Origin: Acidobacteriaceae bacterium KBS 83
Lineage (GTDB): Bacteria; Acidobacteriota; Terriglobia; Terriglobales; Acidobacteriaceae
Reading direction: 5' to 3'
Length of the DNA: 64,000 nt
Assembly (NCBI GenBank): GCA_000381585.1
Contig: KB906733.1
Coordinates: forward strand, 449,378-513,377
The position numbers were made by a program, and so were the translations under genes. The notes under the pieces are model-generated. The model was not told the origin of the DNA. It made no database searches and saw nothing but the letters and a program-made list of their open reading frames with translations. Shown piece by piece: positions 35,497-45,040 of this stretch. Every line of letters begins with the position of its first letter. Position 1 is the stretch's first letter.

Positions 35497-35964
35497 TCAT
35501 GCGGCACGTCCCTCTTTCGCCGCACCGTTCCGGGCTTCGATGGCCTTGACGCTGTTTAAGAAAGCTTTTTCCAAAACGCCCTTGCCGATGGTTCCGAGCA
35601 CTAAGCCGAGCAGCTGTCCTTTGAGGTTCTTGCCGTCGCGTACGACAACCACGTCAATGCCCGTGGTGCCGTCGGGAAGACGCGTGAAGGTGTAGCTGTG
35701 GCCAGAGGCGCCTCCCCACACGTTGGAGTCTGTGGTCGTGAGGACGACGTGTTGAGGATCGGACCAGTCGTACTGCAGTCGCTCCCAGACGCCGCTGGAG
35801 CCTTCGGTGACGTCGGCGTGCGTGCGGTCCCGCTGATGCACCTTAAGGTACTCGTCGGCGCTGTTGGCAAAAAGCTTCGAGCGGTCCGGCCCGAAGTCGG
35901 TGAGCCCGGCGACATACTGCTCGGGCGTGAGGGTAGTTGTCTGGTGAAGATGAATTGTGGACAT
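35497..35964 (-). CDS. SRPBCC / polyketide cyclase-like protein
   Basis: A 155-aa protein; the start MSTIHLHQTTTLTPEQ is chosen over an ATG at 35988 because GGGAGGAGCGA precedes it. Features of the START/SRPBCC fold: FANSADEYLKVHQRDRTHAD, then VWERLQYDWSDPQHVVLTT, SYTFTRLPDGTTGIDVVVV and a C-terminal helix (GKGVLEKAFLNSVKAIEARN). These bind small hydrophobic ligands; no specific ligand is predictable. It lies between the NmrA and TetR genes in the same orientation. Confidence 0.8.
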   Translation of the reverse strand: MSTIHLHQTTTLTPEQYVAGLTDFGPDRSKLFANSADEYLKVHQRDRTHADVTEGSSGVWERLQYDWSDPQHVVLTTTDSNVWGGASGHSYTFTRLPDGTTGIDVVVVRDGKNLKGQLLGLVLGTIGKGVLEKAFLNSVKAIEARNGAAKEGRAA

Positions 35965-36075
35965 TCGCTCCTCCCTTGTGGTGAGCACTGTTTTTCAGAC
36001 GGTCGAGATGACCATCTTTTGGGTGAATGAAATGCACCGCCGTGTTCTATCGGCAACGCGTTGATAACCAGGAGA

Positions 36076-36690
36076 TCAGCGGTTGCCGGGGCCCTTGCTC
36101 TTAGATCCCTTCGTCAGCAGCCGATCGAAGATGTAGCGCATGAAGGTTTCGAGCGGAACGTTGCTTTGTTGAGCCTGCGAGCGCAATAGCGCCCCCTCCC
36201 AGCTGTTGAGCAGGAAGCCCGCCAGCGACTCGGGATCCGTGCCTGCAGGGAGTTCCTTTTGCGCAACTGCCTGCCGTATGACCACCGCGATCGTGTGCTG
36301 CCAGTGATCGAACGTAGCGCTGACACGTTTTCTCAACTGCGGACTCTCCGCGGCGATTTCCAGACTGAAGCGGCCCATCATGCATCCGGGGATCGCTGCC
36401 TTCTGGCCATAGATCTTCCCGAGATCGCTGAAGTAACGCCGCAGGCGCTTCAACGGAGCAGTCGTCGTATCGTTCAGGACAGCCCCCGCATGCTCCCGCT
36501 CGCGCATCCCATACCGTTCCAAGGCAGCTGCGGCGAAGTCCTCTTTGCTACCGAAATGGTGATAAAAGGAACCCTTCGGCACATCAGCCGCCTTCAAAAT
36601 GTCGGTCAGCCCGGTGGCGTTGTACCCGTTTTGGTGCATCAGTCCAACGCCCACATCGATCAAGTGGTCACGCGTCGATTTTGTCGCCAT
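36076..36690 (-). CDS. TetR/AcrR family transcriptional repressor
   Basis: A 204-aa regulator. The N-terminal HTH is standard: TRDHLIDVGVGLMHQNGYNA, TGLTDILKAADVPKGSFYHH, then FGSKEDFAAAALERY. The C-terminal ligand domain (FSLEIAAESPQLRKRVSATF) belongs to the YcdC/TetR_C group. The start at 36690 (MATKSTRD) follows a GGAG. It lies 33 bp downstream of the SDR gene in the same direction; the palindrome TAGACC-N4-GGTCTA upstream of that gene is the likely operator, giving autoregulation of the pair. Confidence 0.92.
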   Translation of the reverse strand: MATKSTRDHLIDVGVGLMHQNGYNATGLTDILKAADVPKGSFYHHFGSKEDFAAAALERYGMREREHAGAVLNDTTTAPLKRLRRYFSDLGKIYGQKAAIPGCMMGRFSLEIAAESPQLRKRVSATFDHWQHTIAVVIRQAVAQKELPAGTDPESLAGFLLNSWEGALLRSQAQQSNVPLETFMRYIFDRLLTKGSKSKGPGNR

Positions 36691-36723
36691 ACAACTCTCC
36701 TCGCGGCTCTTCATTGACTAGGC

Positions 36724-37524
36724 TCAGCTCTGAATCCCATAACGAGCCGCCGGTTCCCGATGGGAAAGGTTCGGCCCCAGAGCTTTGCGCGCCGCATCGT
36801 ACTTCTCCCAGTCGGCGCTGTCCGGTAGAGCCGGAATGGTAACCAGCTCATGCTGGTCGAGACCGGCGAGGGATGCATCGACCATATCCTCAGCGGCCAT
36901 CACGATCTCGCTCGGCAGGTCCTCCACCGGACGACCGGCCTTTGCCCAGAACGGCGTTGCAGTTGCGCCGGGCAACACAACCTGGACAGTGGTGCCTGTG
37001 CCTTCCAATTCGTTCTTCAGCGCTTGCGTAAAGTTCACGACATACGCCTTGGTGCCGCTGTATGTGCCGTTCAGAAGGTCGGGCGCGAGAGCAACGACGG
37101 AGGCAATGTTGATCAGCAGACCGTTCTTGCGTGCCACAAAACCAGGCAGGGCGGCAAGGGCCAGCCGCGTCAGAGCGGTGACATTCAAATAGATCATCGA
37201 TTCGAGATCGTCGATGTTCGAATCGAGAAGTTTCCCTGTGCTGCCCAGGCCGGCGTTGTTTACCAGCGCAGTGATTGCGGAGTCGGTGCTCAAACGCTCG
37301 GCGATGCTCCGAACATCTTCCGCATTCGTCAGGTCGGCAGCGATCGTTTCGATTCTTCGACCGGTGGACTTCAATCGTGCGGCAACTTCAGAGAGATTCT
37401 CCTGGCTGCGAGCCACGAGAATGAGATCGTAACCGCGCTTGGCAAGGCGATCTGCGTAGACTGCACCGATGCCGGTGGAAGCACCAGTGATAAGAGCGGT
37501 GCCTTTGGATGTGGGTGCTGACAT
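36724..37524 (-). CDS. Short-chain dehydrogenase/reductase
   Basis: A 266-aa classical SDR. TALITGASTGIGAVYADRLA is the cofactor-binding motif, LVNNAGLGSTG the NNAG element, and NIASVVALAP with the catalytic Tyr-x3-Lys in YSGTKAY. R35-type residues after the second strand (VARSQ) suggest NADP(H). The substrate is unknown. It leads the SDR-TetR pair and is preceded by the TetR-type operator at 37579, so it is probably the induced enzyme. Confidence 0.92.
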   Translation of the reverse strand: MSAPTSKGTALITGASTGIGAVYADRLAKRGYDLILVARSQENLSEVAARLKSTGRRIETIAADLTNAEDVRSIAERLSTDSAITALVNNAGLGSTGKLLDSNIDDLESMIYLNVTALTRLALAALPGFVARKNGLLINIASVVALAPDLLNGTYSGTKAYVVNFTQALKNELEGTGTTVQVVLPGATATPFWAKAGRPVEDLPSEIVMAAEDMVDASLAGLDQHELVTIPALPDSADWEKYDAARKALGPNLSHREPAARYGIQS

Positions 37525-37578
37525 GGTGTGAAAACCTCCTGAAACGTCCGAGTCATCTTGCCGTGCATTTCGATAGAG

Positions 37579-37594
37579 TAGACCAATCGGTCTA
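37579..37594. promoter_or_regulatory. Candidate TetR operator TAGACC-AATC-GGTCTA
   Basis: A perfect 6-bp inverted repeat with a 4-bp spacer, 55 bp upstream of the SDR start. Spacing and symmetry are typical of TetR/YcdC-class operators, and a TetR gene is the next gene in the operon. Confidence 0.7.
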
Positions 37595-38252
37595 ACGATT
37601 CAGAAAAATGCAGCATCGACTCTTCTACTGAACCCCAACCGGCACCGAGCTCCCGCACCAACGAAGCTCATTGAGAGTGCGAATAGAAACTCGGTAGAGA
37701 GCAACATGCGTCGCAAACATCAACCAACAAAACCAAAGGAAGGAACACAGATGTTGACTCCAAGGACCTGCTCATAGAAAGTCGGCTTGTCGAAAGTGAC
37801 GGTCACTCCCGGATCACGGGCATCCGTCCTTAGACACATTGTTGGGCTGAGCTGTTTCGGTTTGGGATCACGCCCATCTCTTCTGGAACGGAGAGCAGGT
37901 TCGGGGCCAAGCTCCGATTTGCTAACCATCCGGAGGTTAGGTGATGAGAAGGTCTTTTTCGGTGCTAATCCGGCGGCGCGACTTCCGGTTTGACCCTCGC
38001 CCGGAAAACGTGAAAACATGCTCGCGACACTGGCTACCGCGGCTTACGACGGCGGCGTTCTGCACAAGCCGTCGCCTTAAAAGAACCTGGCGACTAAAAA
38101 CGAGGCACTTCATGCCGAGCCCTCAGTCGTAACAAGAAATCCGTATCTCATAATGTCCCGCTTCTGACGTTTGGACTATCGAATATGTTCACTGAGCGGG
38201 GTTGTGGAGCAGGACGGGTTATGACGAAACAAGTTTCAAGGCGGAGAAGACC
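37595..38252. other. Intergenic region between the TetR operon and fumC
   Basis: About 650 bp between divergent genes. No gene recognised; short frames lack support. The fumC promoter and its GGCGGAGAAG ribosome binding site lie at the right end. Confidence 0.4.
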
Positions 38253-39692
38253 GTGGGCGCAATAAGTGCAGCCAGCAACCCGACGGTAACGGACATACGG
38301 AAAGAGACCGACAGCCTCGGTGAAGTCGACGTGCCGAACGCCAAGCTGTGGGGGGCACAAACGCAACGCTCGCTTGAACATTTCAGCATAGGACAGGATC
38401 TGATCCCGCGCGAGATGATTGCAGCGTATGCGACCCTGAAGAAAGCCGCCGCTAATGCCAATCATGCTGATGGTCGGCTCGACGACGAGCGTCACAGAAT
38501 TATTGTTCAGGCGTGCGACGAGATCCTCGCGGGTCAACATGAAGACATGTTTCCTCTGCATGTCTGGATGACTGGCAGCGGCACCCAATTCAACATGAAC
38601 GTGAATGAGGTCATTTCGAACCGCTGTTGCCAACTCGCAGGCACGCCGCTCGGGAGTAAAACGCCAGTTCATCCTAACGATCACGTCAACATGTCGCAGT
38701 CCTCAAACGATTCTTTCCCCACCGCGATGAACATTGCGGCAGCAGTAAACGTGAAAGAGCGGCTGATACCGGCGGTGAAGGCCCTGAGCGATGCGATCGT
38801 GGCGAGGGCCGACGAGTGGAAGGACATCGTGAAGATCGGCCGCACCCACATGCAGGACGCCACACCGCTCACGCTCGGCCAGGAATGGTCGGGTTACTCG
38901 GGCATGCTTAGTGACAATATCGAGCGCATCGAGGATGCGTTGAAAGGCGTATACAGCCTGGCGCTTGGCGGCACAGCGGTAGGAACTGGTATCAATGCTG
39001 CTCCCGGATTCGGCGAGGCATCCGCTGCTGAAATTGCGAAGCTTACGAGCCTTCCTTTTGTTAGCGCATCGAACAAATTCACGGTGCAGGGCGCCCATGA
39101 TGCGCTCGTACAGCTCTCGGGCACACTTCGTACTCTCGCGGTCTCGCTCTACAAAATCGCCAATGACATTCGGCTGATGTCCTGCGGTCCGCGCGCGGGC
39201 TTCGCCGAGTTGGAGATCCCAGCAAACGAGCCGGGATCGTCGATCATGCCGGGCAAAGTCAACCCAACTCAGGCCGAGGCGCTGACCATGATCGCCGTGC
39301 AGGTGATGGCCAATGACGTGGCCGTAGGCTTCGGTGGCGCGGGCGGCTACCTGGAGATGAACGTCTACAAACCTCTCATCATCTTCAATCTGGCTCACTC
39401 CATCACGCTCATGACCGATGGATGCACCAACTTCCGGAAATTCCTGATCGAAGGGACGAAGCCAAATTTGAAGAAAATCAAGGAAGATGTGGCCCACTCC
39501 CTGATGCTGGTGACCGCACTCTCGCCCGTCATTGGCTATGACAAAGCGTCGAAGATTGCGCATTACGCGCTGTACAACGACCTCACACTCAAGCAGGCCG
39601 CATTGAAACTGGGCTTTGTAACGGAAGACCAGTTCGACCGCGTCGTCGATCCGACGAAGATGGTCAGGCCTTACATCGCAACTGCTAAGTGA
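38253..39692 (+). CDS. fumC: Fumarate hydratase class II
   Basis: A 479-aa iron-independent fumarase (fumarate to L-malate) of the TCA cycle, cytoplasmic tetramer. Features: [57 protein letters not shown] with the substrate-binding [23 protein letters not shown] with the catalytic His, and the superfamily signature [15 protein letters not shown]. The length is close to that of E. coli FumC (467 aa). The GTG at 38253 is chosen because GGCGGAG lies upstream; the frame is open further left without family sequence. The next gene, mqo, starts 18 bp after the stop, so consecutive TCA steps are co-transcribed. Confidence 0.97.
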   Translation: MGAISAASNPTVTDIRKETDSLGEVDVPNAKLWGAQTQRSLEHFSIGQDLIPREMIAAYATLKKAAANANHADGRLDDERHRIIVQACDEILAGQHEDMFPLHVWMTGSGTQFNMNVNEVISNRCCQLAGTPLGSKTPVHPNDHVNMSQSSNDSFPTAMNIAAAVNVKERLIPAVKALSDAIVARADEWKDIVKIGRTHMQDATPLTLGQEWSGYSGMLSDNIERIEDALKGVYSLALGGTAVGTGINAAPGFGEASAAEIAKLTSLPFVSASNKFTVQGAHDALVQLSGTLRTLAVSLYKIANDIRLMSCGPRAGFAELEIPANEPGSSIMPGKVNPTQAEALTMIAVQVMANDVAVGFGGAGGYLEMNVYKPLIIFNLAHSITLMTDGCTNFRKFLIEGTKPNLKKIKEDVAHSLMLVTALSPVIGYDKASKIAHYALYNDLTLKQAALKLGFVTEDQFDRVVDPTKMVRPYIATAK

Positions 39693-39710
39693 ACTACAGG
39701 ACAAAGTGCT

Positions 39711-41216
39711 ATGACAACATCGCCCAATCATCCCGATGTCCTTCTTGTCGGCGCAGGCATCATGAGCGCGACGCTGGCAGTGATCCTGAAGGAACTTGAT
39801 CCCAGCCTGAAGATAGAGATTTACGAAGTCCTGGGCAGCGAGGCGCAGGAAAGCTCGAATGCGTGGAACAACGCTGGCACCGGCCATGCAGCGCTCTGTG
39901 AGTTGAACTACACTCCGCAGGAAAGTGACGGCAGCATTGACATTTTCAAGGCTCTGCAGGTTAACACCGAGTTCGACCTTTCCCGTCAACTCTGGGCGTA
40001 TTTGGTGAAAAAGGGAGCGATCAAAGACCCTCAGTCCTTTATTCATCCCGTACCCCACTGCAGTTTTGTACGTGGATCGGAGAATGCCGCGTTTCTCAAA
40101 AAACGCTTCGAGGCGCTCACTGCTCATCCCCTTTATCACGGGATGGAACATTCCGAGGACAAGAAGCAGATCGAGGAATGGTTCCCGCTGGTCATGGAAG
40201 GGCGCGATCCAGGCGAGCAAGTTGCGGCGACGCGAATGCGGACCGGCACTGACGTGGACTATGGCGCCCTTACAAAAGATCTCCTCGACTCCTTACGCGA
40301 TCAGGATGGATTCCGCATTCACTTTTTCAGTCGAGTGCAAGATCTGGGCCGTGATGGGGATCTCTGGAGTGTTCGCATCAGGGACGAAAAAAGCGGTAAG
40401 CATTGGGATGTCCAGGCAAAATTTGTCTTCGTCGGCGCCGGCGGCGGATCGCTGCCGCTGCTGCAAAAATCCAGGATTCCCGAGGGGCGGGGCTACGCCG
40501 GGTTCCCAGTCAGTGGTATCTGGCTGCGCTGCGACAATCCCGCAGTTAGCGGTCGCCACGATGCGAAGGTTTATGGCAAGGCCTCGACCGGATCGCCTCC
40601 AATGTCGGTACCTCATCTTGATCGGCGCCACGTTGAAGGCAAAGTTTCTGTGCTTTTCGGGCCTTATGCGGGTTTCTCGACGAAGTTTCTCAAGCATGGA
40701 TCCTATCTCGATCTCTTCGGCTCCATCGATCCTGAAAATCTGCTGCCGCTGCTCGCTGTCGGTAGGGATAACGTGGCTCTTACCGAATATTTGATCGGAC
40801 AGGTCCTCGAGTCCTCGGACGAGCGGTTCGCTGCACTCCGCGAGTTCTATCCGAATGCCAAGCAGGAGGACTGGAGACTCGAAGTAGCAGGACAACGGGT
40901 GCAGATCATCAAAAAGGACCCAACCCACGGTGGCATCCTGGAATTTGGCACCGAGCTTGTGATGGCCGCCGACCGTTCCATCGTCGCGATGCTGGGTGCT
41001 TCACCTGGTGCCTCCACGGCGGCGTGGATCATGCTTCAAGTCATTGAGCGCTGCTTCGCAGACAAATTAAAGGGTGGAGGATGGTCAACCAAGCTGAAGG
41101 AACTGATCCCTTCGTACGGTCAATCTCTCGCTGAGAATGCCGCGCTCTGCCGGCAGGTGCGGGCGGAGACGGCGGCAATATTGAAGATCAATAACCTGGC
41201 GGAGGTCGCACAATGA
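39711..41216 (+). CDS. mqo: Malate:quinone oxidoreductase
   Basis: A 501-aa FAD-dependent, membrane-peripheral enzyme oxidising L-malate to oxaloacetate with electrons to the quinone pool. FAD-binding [19 protein letters not shown] at the N-terminus; [19 protein letters not shown] is the Mqo hallmark; [13 protein letters not shown] and [14 protein letters not shown] follow; [17 protein letters not shown]-type sequence lies near the C-terminus. The length is normal. It sits directly downstream of fumC, and its stop overlaps the cupin gene. Presence of mqo rather than mdh suits an aerobic soil bacterium. Confidence 0.97.
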   Translation: MTTSPNHPDVLLVGAGIMSATLAVILKELDPSLKIEIYEVLGSEAQESSNAWNNAGTGHAALCELNYTPQESDGSIDIFKALQVNTEFDLSRQLWAYLVKKGAIKDPQSFIHPVPHCSFVRGSENAAFLKKRFEALTAHPLYHGMEHSEDKKQIEEWFPLVMEGRDPGEQVAATRMRTGTDVDYGALTKDLLDSLRDQDGFRIHFFSRVQDLGRDGDLWSVRIRDEKSGKHWDVQAKFVFVGAGGGSLPLLQKSRIPEGRGYAGFPVSGIWLRCDNPAVSGRHDAKVYGKASTGSPPMSVPHLDRRHVEGKVSVLFGPYAGFSTKFLKHGSYLDLFGSIDPENLLPLLAVGRDNVALTEYLIGQVLESSDERFAALREFYPNAKQEDWRLEVAGQRVQIIKKDPTHGGILEFGTELVMAADRSIVAMLGASPGASTAAWIMLQVIERCFADKLKGGGWSTKLKELIPSYGQSLAENAALCRQVRAETAAILKINNLAEVAQ

Positions 41217-41575
41217 TACGAGCGTATCGGCTCTATACCGGCTCCGACGGGAATTCCCATGTGGTGCGGGGCAGCGTAAGCGGAGGTCAACTCGTCGAAG
41301 CGGAATCCGTCCTTTTCAAGGAAACGCCGGCGCACTCCTCGCTGGACTGGCACGATGCTCCAACGACGCAATACGTCATTACGTTAGCTGGTGTGCTCGA
41401 GTTTACAACCGTGGGCGGCGAGACATTCACGATCCAGCCTGGCGAGGTACTGGTAGCAGAAGACAATAGCGGCTCCGGGCACAAATGGCGCTTAGTCAAT
41501 GACGACCCATGGAAGCGGGCTTACGTGGTCTTCAAGCAAAGCGCGGATACCCATTTTGTACCGGATCCCGCGTGA
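41213..41575 (+). CDS. Small cupin-domain protein
   Basis: A 120-aa single-domain cupin starting in the mqo stop (ATGA). The two beta-barrel motifs are degenerate: [20 protein letters not shown] carries one His, and [20 protein letters not shown] with GHKWRLVND carries the second. A metal site is possible but reduced. No known partner; co-transcription with fumC-mqo suggests a metabolic accessory role. Confidence 0.8.
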   Translation: MIRAYRLYTGSDGNSHVVRGSVSGGQLVEAESVLFKETPAHSSLDWHDAPTTQYVITLAGVLEFTTVGGETFTIQPGEVLVAEDNSGSGHKWRLVNDDPWKRAYVVFKQSADTHFVPDPA

Positions 41576-42082
41576 AGCTGCGTGATGGATCAGGATTGGA
41601 ATAATGATGCCAAGACCCTGGAGGGCCGTGCCGACCTTCTCCTCGCCGTTGCCCGGGTTCTAACCGACATTGGACCCGTAAAGAAGACGATTAGTCCTGA
41701 GAAACGCCCTTCTCATCACTTAACCTCCGGATGGCTAACAGGAGCGCATAAGGTCGACTTATCGGCGGTGAATGTTGTCGCGCAAACGCGCATATTGAGG
41801 AGCTCGAACACGAAAGGAGTCCTGATGACCGAACACGCCAAGTATCCGTTTTCCCCCGCATTTGGAGCCAGTATCTACGGCGCCAGCGAGTTCGGCGAGG
41901 TGATGTGGAGTTGGGAAGTGGATACGGCATTTTCTCCGGGTCTACACTTGGCACAGCTGTTCTGAGGTTCTCGCGACTCGCAGCAACAGTGTCCTCGGCG
42001 CCAAGACCAGTCGAGCCTCGGTACCCCACTTCGCAAAGCAGCACGGCGCCGCAAAGTGATTACACCCTTATTGCCGTCCTTT

Positions 42083-42107
42083 CCGGCGCCGAGAAACTCG
42101 GCGCCGG
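42083..42107. repeat. Perfect 11-bp-stem hairpin, left flank of element B
   Basis: The arm CCGGCGCCGAG is followed by AAA and its exact complement. It contains GCCGGCGCC-type cores as found at the left end of element A. There is no T-tract after it, so it is not a typical terminator. Confidence 0.8.
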
Positions 42108-42132
42108 GGCGCCCGTCATCAGTCCAAACCTA

Positions 42133-42340
42133 TTCCCACCTCGGTCAGGGCAGTAGCTTGTATGTAAGGTGCGGAGGAAGCCTTGAACCCTGCACATTGC
42201 TGACGGCTCTTGGGGAATTGGCGAAAAGCTTCGAACGGGAATCCACGCAGGGTTGTCAAAACATTTTCGCTCTCTAAGAGAATCAAATCCGCCACACGAT
42301 TGATTTGGCACTGCACGCGCTGTGCCACTTCGGGAAGCGG
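42133..42340 (+). pseudogene. Decayed DUF2924 relic left of element B
   Basis: Reading with frame changes gives ELAKSFERES, then a RIKSATRLIW-like stretch, equivalent to ELAEGFERNP and RIKPGTRLIR of the intact proteins. The following GAGGTTCGGCTGATCC block also occurs after the relic left of element A (14995). Several indels; clearly non-functional. Confidence 0.7.
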
Positions 42341-42442
42341 TGTAATCAATGAGGTTCGGCTGATCCCGGCGCCCGGTGCTGAAGACGGGGTCTCATCCTT
42401 GCATATTGCTATCTTCGTTCAGTTGAAAGCGGAGGTTACAAA

Positions 42443-43765
42443 ATGCAATCGTCGACCACGCCGTTGGAGGTTACCTACCTCCGTACGACATCCCTGAAGC
42501 CCGACCCGCGAAACCCGAGGGTTCATAGCGACAAACAGGTCCGCCAGATCGCTCAGAGCATCGAGTCGTTTGGATTCAACGTGCCCCTCCTGATTGATGA
42601 CCAGCAGAAAGTCATCGCTGGTCATGGGCGCCTCCTGGCCGCGTGCAAAATGGGATGGGACACGGTGCCGGCTATCAAGCTGAGTCATCTCACCGAGTCG
42701 CAACGCATGGCCTTCCTGATCGCCGACAACCGCTTGACCGAGAACTCTTCTTGGGACGAGCGGATGCTCGGCGAACAACTCAAGATTCTCTCCGAACTGA
42801 AACTGGACTTCGATCTGGAGGCAATTGGCTTCGAGGTTCCTGAGATCGATCTCCTCATCGATGGCCTCAACACAGTCGCCGAGGCTGATCCTGACGATCG
42901 CTTGCCAGAGATCTCGGAATCCGCGGTTAGCGCTTTGGGTGATCTATGGCGGCTCGGCAAGCACCGCGTACTCTGCGGGAACTCGCTAGTCGCAGCCAGC
43001 TACGAGCGCCTCATGGACGGCGCAAAAGCCGATCTCTTGATCACCGATCCTCCCTACAACGTCGTTATCGACGGACATGCTACTGGACTCGGCAAGATTC
43101 ACCACCGAGAATTTGGCATGGCGTCTGGCGAGATGAACTCGGCCGAGTTTACCGACTTTCTCCGCAAGGCAATGCTCGCAGCGCGGGACCATAGCATTGC
43201 CGGCTCCCTTGCCTACTACTTCATGGACTGGCGGCACATGACCGAGCTCCTATCCGCAGGGCAGGAAGTCTACACAGAGCTCCTGAATCTATGTGTTTGG
43301 GCGAAGAGCAACGGCGGTATGGGAAGCTTCTATCGGAGCGCCCATGAGTTGGTGTTCCTTTTCAAGAACGGAACGGGATCGCACCGAAACAATGTCCAGC
43401 TTGGCAAGTTCGGGCGGTATCGAACGAACGTCTGGAATTATCCAGGAGCGAATAGCTTCTCTCGCTCAGATTCCGAAGGAAACCTCCTTGCCCTTCACCC
43501 CACCCCAAAGCCCGTCGCTTTGATCGCTGATGCCATCAAGGACTGCACGGCCCGAGGGGATCTAGTTCTCGATCCGTTTCTTGGCTCGGGAACTGCTGTT
43601 ATCGCTGCCGAACGTGCAGGGCGCCGGTGCTACGGGCTAGAGCTTGATCCGCTCTACGTGGACACCATCATTCGTCGATGGCAACGGCAGACAAAGCTCG
43701 AAGCAGTCCACGCGGAGACCGGAGAGACGTTCAACAGCAGGGACAACGCAAGGAATAGTTTATGA
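42443..43765 (+). CDS. ParB-like nuclease domain fused to a beta-class DNA methyltransferase (copy B)
   Basis: A 440-aa near-twin of the copy A enzyme: the ParB domain, TDPPY and DPFLGSGT are all intact. Differences are few and conservative (for example SSWD for STWD, NTVAEADPD for NTVPEADPD, ALGDLWRL for VAGDLWQL), and the C-terminal tail differs slightly. Many third-position changes relative to copy A show that the copies have existed separately for some time under purifying selection, so both are probably active with the same target. The start ATG follows GCGGAGG and the stop overlaps DUF5681. Confidence 0.93.
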   Translation: MQSSTTPLEVTYLRTTSLKPDPRNPRVHSDKQVRQIAQSIESFGFNVPLLIDDQQKVIAGHGRLLAACKMGWDTVPAIKLSHLTESQRMAFLIADNRLTENSSWDERMLGEQLKILSELKLDFDLEAIGFEVPEIDLLIDGLNTVAEADPDDRLPEISESAVSALGDLWRLGKHRVLCGNSLVAASYERLMDGAKADLLITDPPYNVVIDGHATGLGKIHHREFGMASGEMNSAEFTDFLRKAMLAARDHSIAGSLAYYFMDWRHMTELLSAGQEVYTELLNLCVWAKSNGGMGSFYRSAHELVFLFKNGTGSHRNNVQLGKFGRYRTNVWNYPGANSFSRSDSEGNLLALHPTPKPVALIADAIKDCTARGDLVLDPFLGSGTAVIAAERAGRRCYGLELDPLYVDTIIRRWQRQTKLEAVHAETGETFNSRDNARNSL

Positions 43766-44175
43766 GCGAGGAGAACATGCCAGATAGCTACGAGGTCGGT
43801 TACGGCAAGCCTCCTAGGAACACTCAGTTCAAAAAGGGCGTCTCCGGAAACCCCAAAGGCCGTCCCAGAAAAGCTCTGGACTTCAACCATGAATTGCTTC
43901 GAGAATCCAGAAGCTCCGTCATCATCAATGAAAACGGAAAACGACGCCGTGTTTCGAAGCATGAGCTTGTAATCAAGCAACTGATACACAAAGCCGTAAG
44001 TGGAAACATACCTGCTCTTCGGACTTATTTTGATCGTTACCAAATAGCGTCCGAGAAAGTCGCTCAGCTGGAAGCAGCACAAGCCAGAGAAGCCGAAAGG
44101 TACAACGACCTTGACTCACTAACCGACGCGGAATTGATGAGGATCGCCGCTGGTGGTCTGAAGAATAAGGAATAG
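43762..44175 (+). CDS. DUF5681 domain protein (copy B)
   Basis: A 137-aa protein with the same N-terminal DUF5681 signature (YGKPPRNTQFKKGVSGNPKG, RPRK) and C-terminal LTDAELMRIAAGGLKNKE as copy A. Residues 40-110 are only weakly related to copy A (LLRESRSSVIINENGKRRRV against LIREFKSLITINDNGRRARI, then largely different), so the variable part may determine specificity. Function unknown; translationally coupled to the methyltransferase. Confidence 0.9.
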   Translation: MSEENMPDSYEVGYGKPPRNTQFKKGVSGNPKGRPRKALDFNHELLRESRSSVIINENGKRRRVSKHELVIKQLIHKAVSGNIPALRTYFDRYQIASEKVAQLEAAQAREAERYNDLDSLTDAELMRIAAGGLKNKE

Positions 44176-44578
44176 GAAACGAAAAAGGGACACATTTCGT
44201 ATGTGGATTGGTACTTCGGCTGGCGTTCTGCAGTAGGCGCCCACAACCAGAATGGATCACAGCTCCCGTATATCGACTCATGCCTGCTGGGTATAACGAA
44301 CTCGATTCGAGTGCCTCTGGTCTAGGTAGCCAGCGCAAAGCTGTTCCTACCGAAGCCGGGTCGCGTGAATATCGTGAGGATCACGCGTGCGCTGGAAACC
44401 ACGCCCATCTCAGCTGTTGAATGGCACTCGATAAGGCGAATTGCCCACGAAAGCGCGCAGTTCCACGGATCGGGCGGATTATCTGAATATTCCGCGGTTT
44501 AGAGTGCCGGTCAGATGAGACAAGGCTTGACTCTTTGCCTGACCAGAGCGGAAATGTCGACACCGGAGGAATTCGTCG
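44176..44578 (+). other. Conserved 400-bp non-coding spacer of element B
   Basis: Counterpart of 17372-17772, with the same length to within 2 bp. The interrupted palindrome ACTCGATTCGAGT recurs at 44300-44312, and the terminal hairpin at the DUF2924 start is identical. Confidence 0.65.
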
Positions 44579-44583
44579 GTGTC
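44559..44583 (+). promoter_or_regulatory. Hairpin overlapping the DUF2924 start (copy B)
   Basis: GACACCG (44559-44565) pairs with CGGTGTC (44577-44583); the loop holds GAGG and the GTG start (44579) lies in the 3' arm, exactly as in copy A. Confidence 0.6.
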
Positions 44584-45040
44584 CATCGCCCTGGAAGATG
44601 AGATCGCAAGCTTGCCTGCGCTTAGCAAGGCCGAGCTTCTGAATAGATGGCGTGAAAGGCTAAAGCAGCCTCCGCCTTCACACCTTAACAAGCCAATATT
44701 GGTTCCTTTGCTCGCCTACAGGTTGCAGGAGCAGGCCTACGGCGGCCTGAAGCCGGCATACAAACGCCGGCTCCGTGAATTGGCTGAGAGCTTCGAGCGA
44801 AATCCAAACCGAGCCGCAAAAACAGTTTCATCCTCCGCCAGAATTAAATCGGGGACTCGATTGATCCGGCAGTGGGACGGCCAAACTCACCAGGTCACGG
44901 TTGCGGAAGAGGGTTTCGAATACAAAGGAGAACGTTACAAAAGCCTGTCTGAGATCGCACGGCTGATCACAGGAACTCGCTGGTCGGGTCCGCTGTTTTT
45001 CGGTCTGAAACAGAGCCAACGGCATCAGGCCCGCTCATGA
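44579..45040 (+). CDS. DUF2924 family protein (copy B)
   Basis: A 153-aa protein nearly identical to copy A (LPALSKAELLNRWRERLKQP; LLAYRLQEQAYGGLKPAYKR; GFEYKGERYKSLSEIARLIT). It starts with GTG in the conserved hairpin and ends overlapping the recombinase ATG. The strong conservation of the whole protein, against divergence of the neighbouring spacer and of DUF5681, argues that it works with the conserved part of the recombinase. Confidence 0.92.
   Translation: MSIALEDEIASLPALSKAELLNRWRERLKQPPPSHLNKPILVPLLAYRLQEQAYGGLKPAYKRRLRELAESFERNPNRAAKTVSSSARIKSGTRLIRQWDGQTHQVTVAEEGFEYKGERYKSLSEIARLITGTRWSGPLFFGLKQSQRHQARS

Larger units (their letters stand above)
41576..42442. other. Interval leading into element B
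   Basis: About 870 bp. A 127-codon plus-strand frame (41582-41965) is not recognised and lacks a ribosome binding site. The right half carries a hairpin and a DUF2924 relic, homologous to the left flank of element A. Confidence 0.5.

Noticed and set aside
38703-40220. A 505-codon open frame antisense to fumC and mqo
   Set aside because: It is the complementary reading of two confidently identified genes with high GC at third positions; its product has no domain features.
42083-42107. Strong hairpin considered as a rho-independent terminator
   Set aside because: No T-run follows, and it lies 500 bp from the preceding stop codon.
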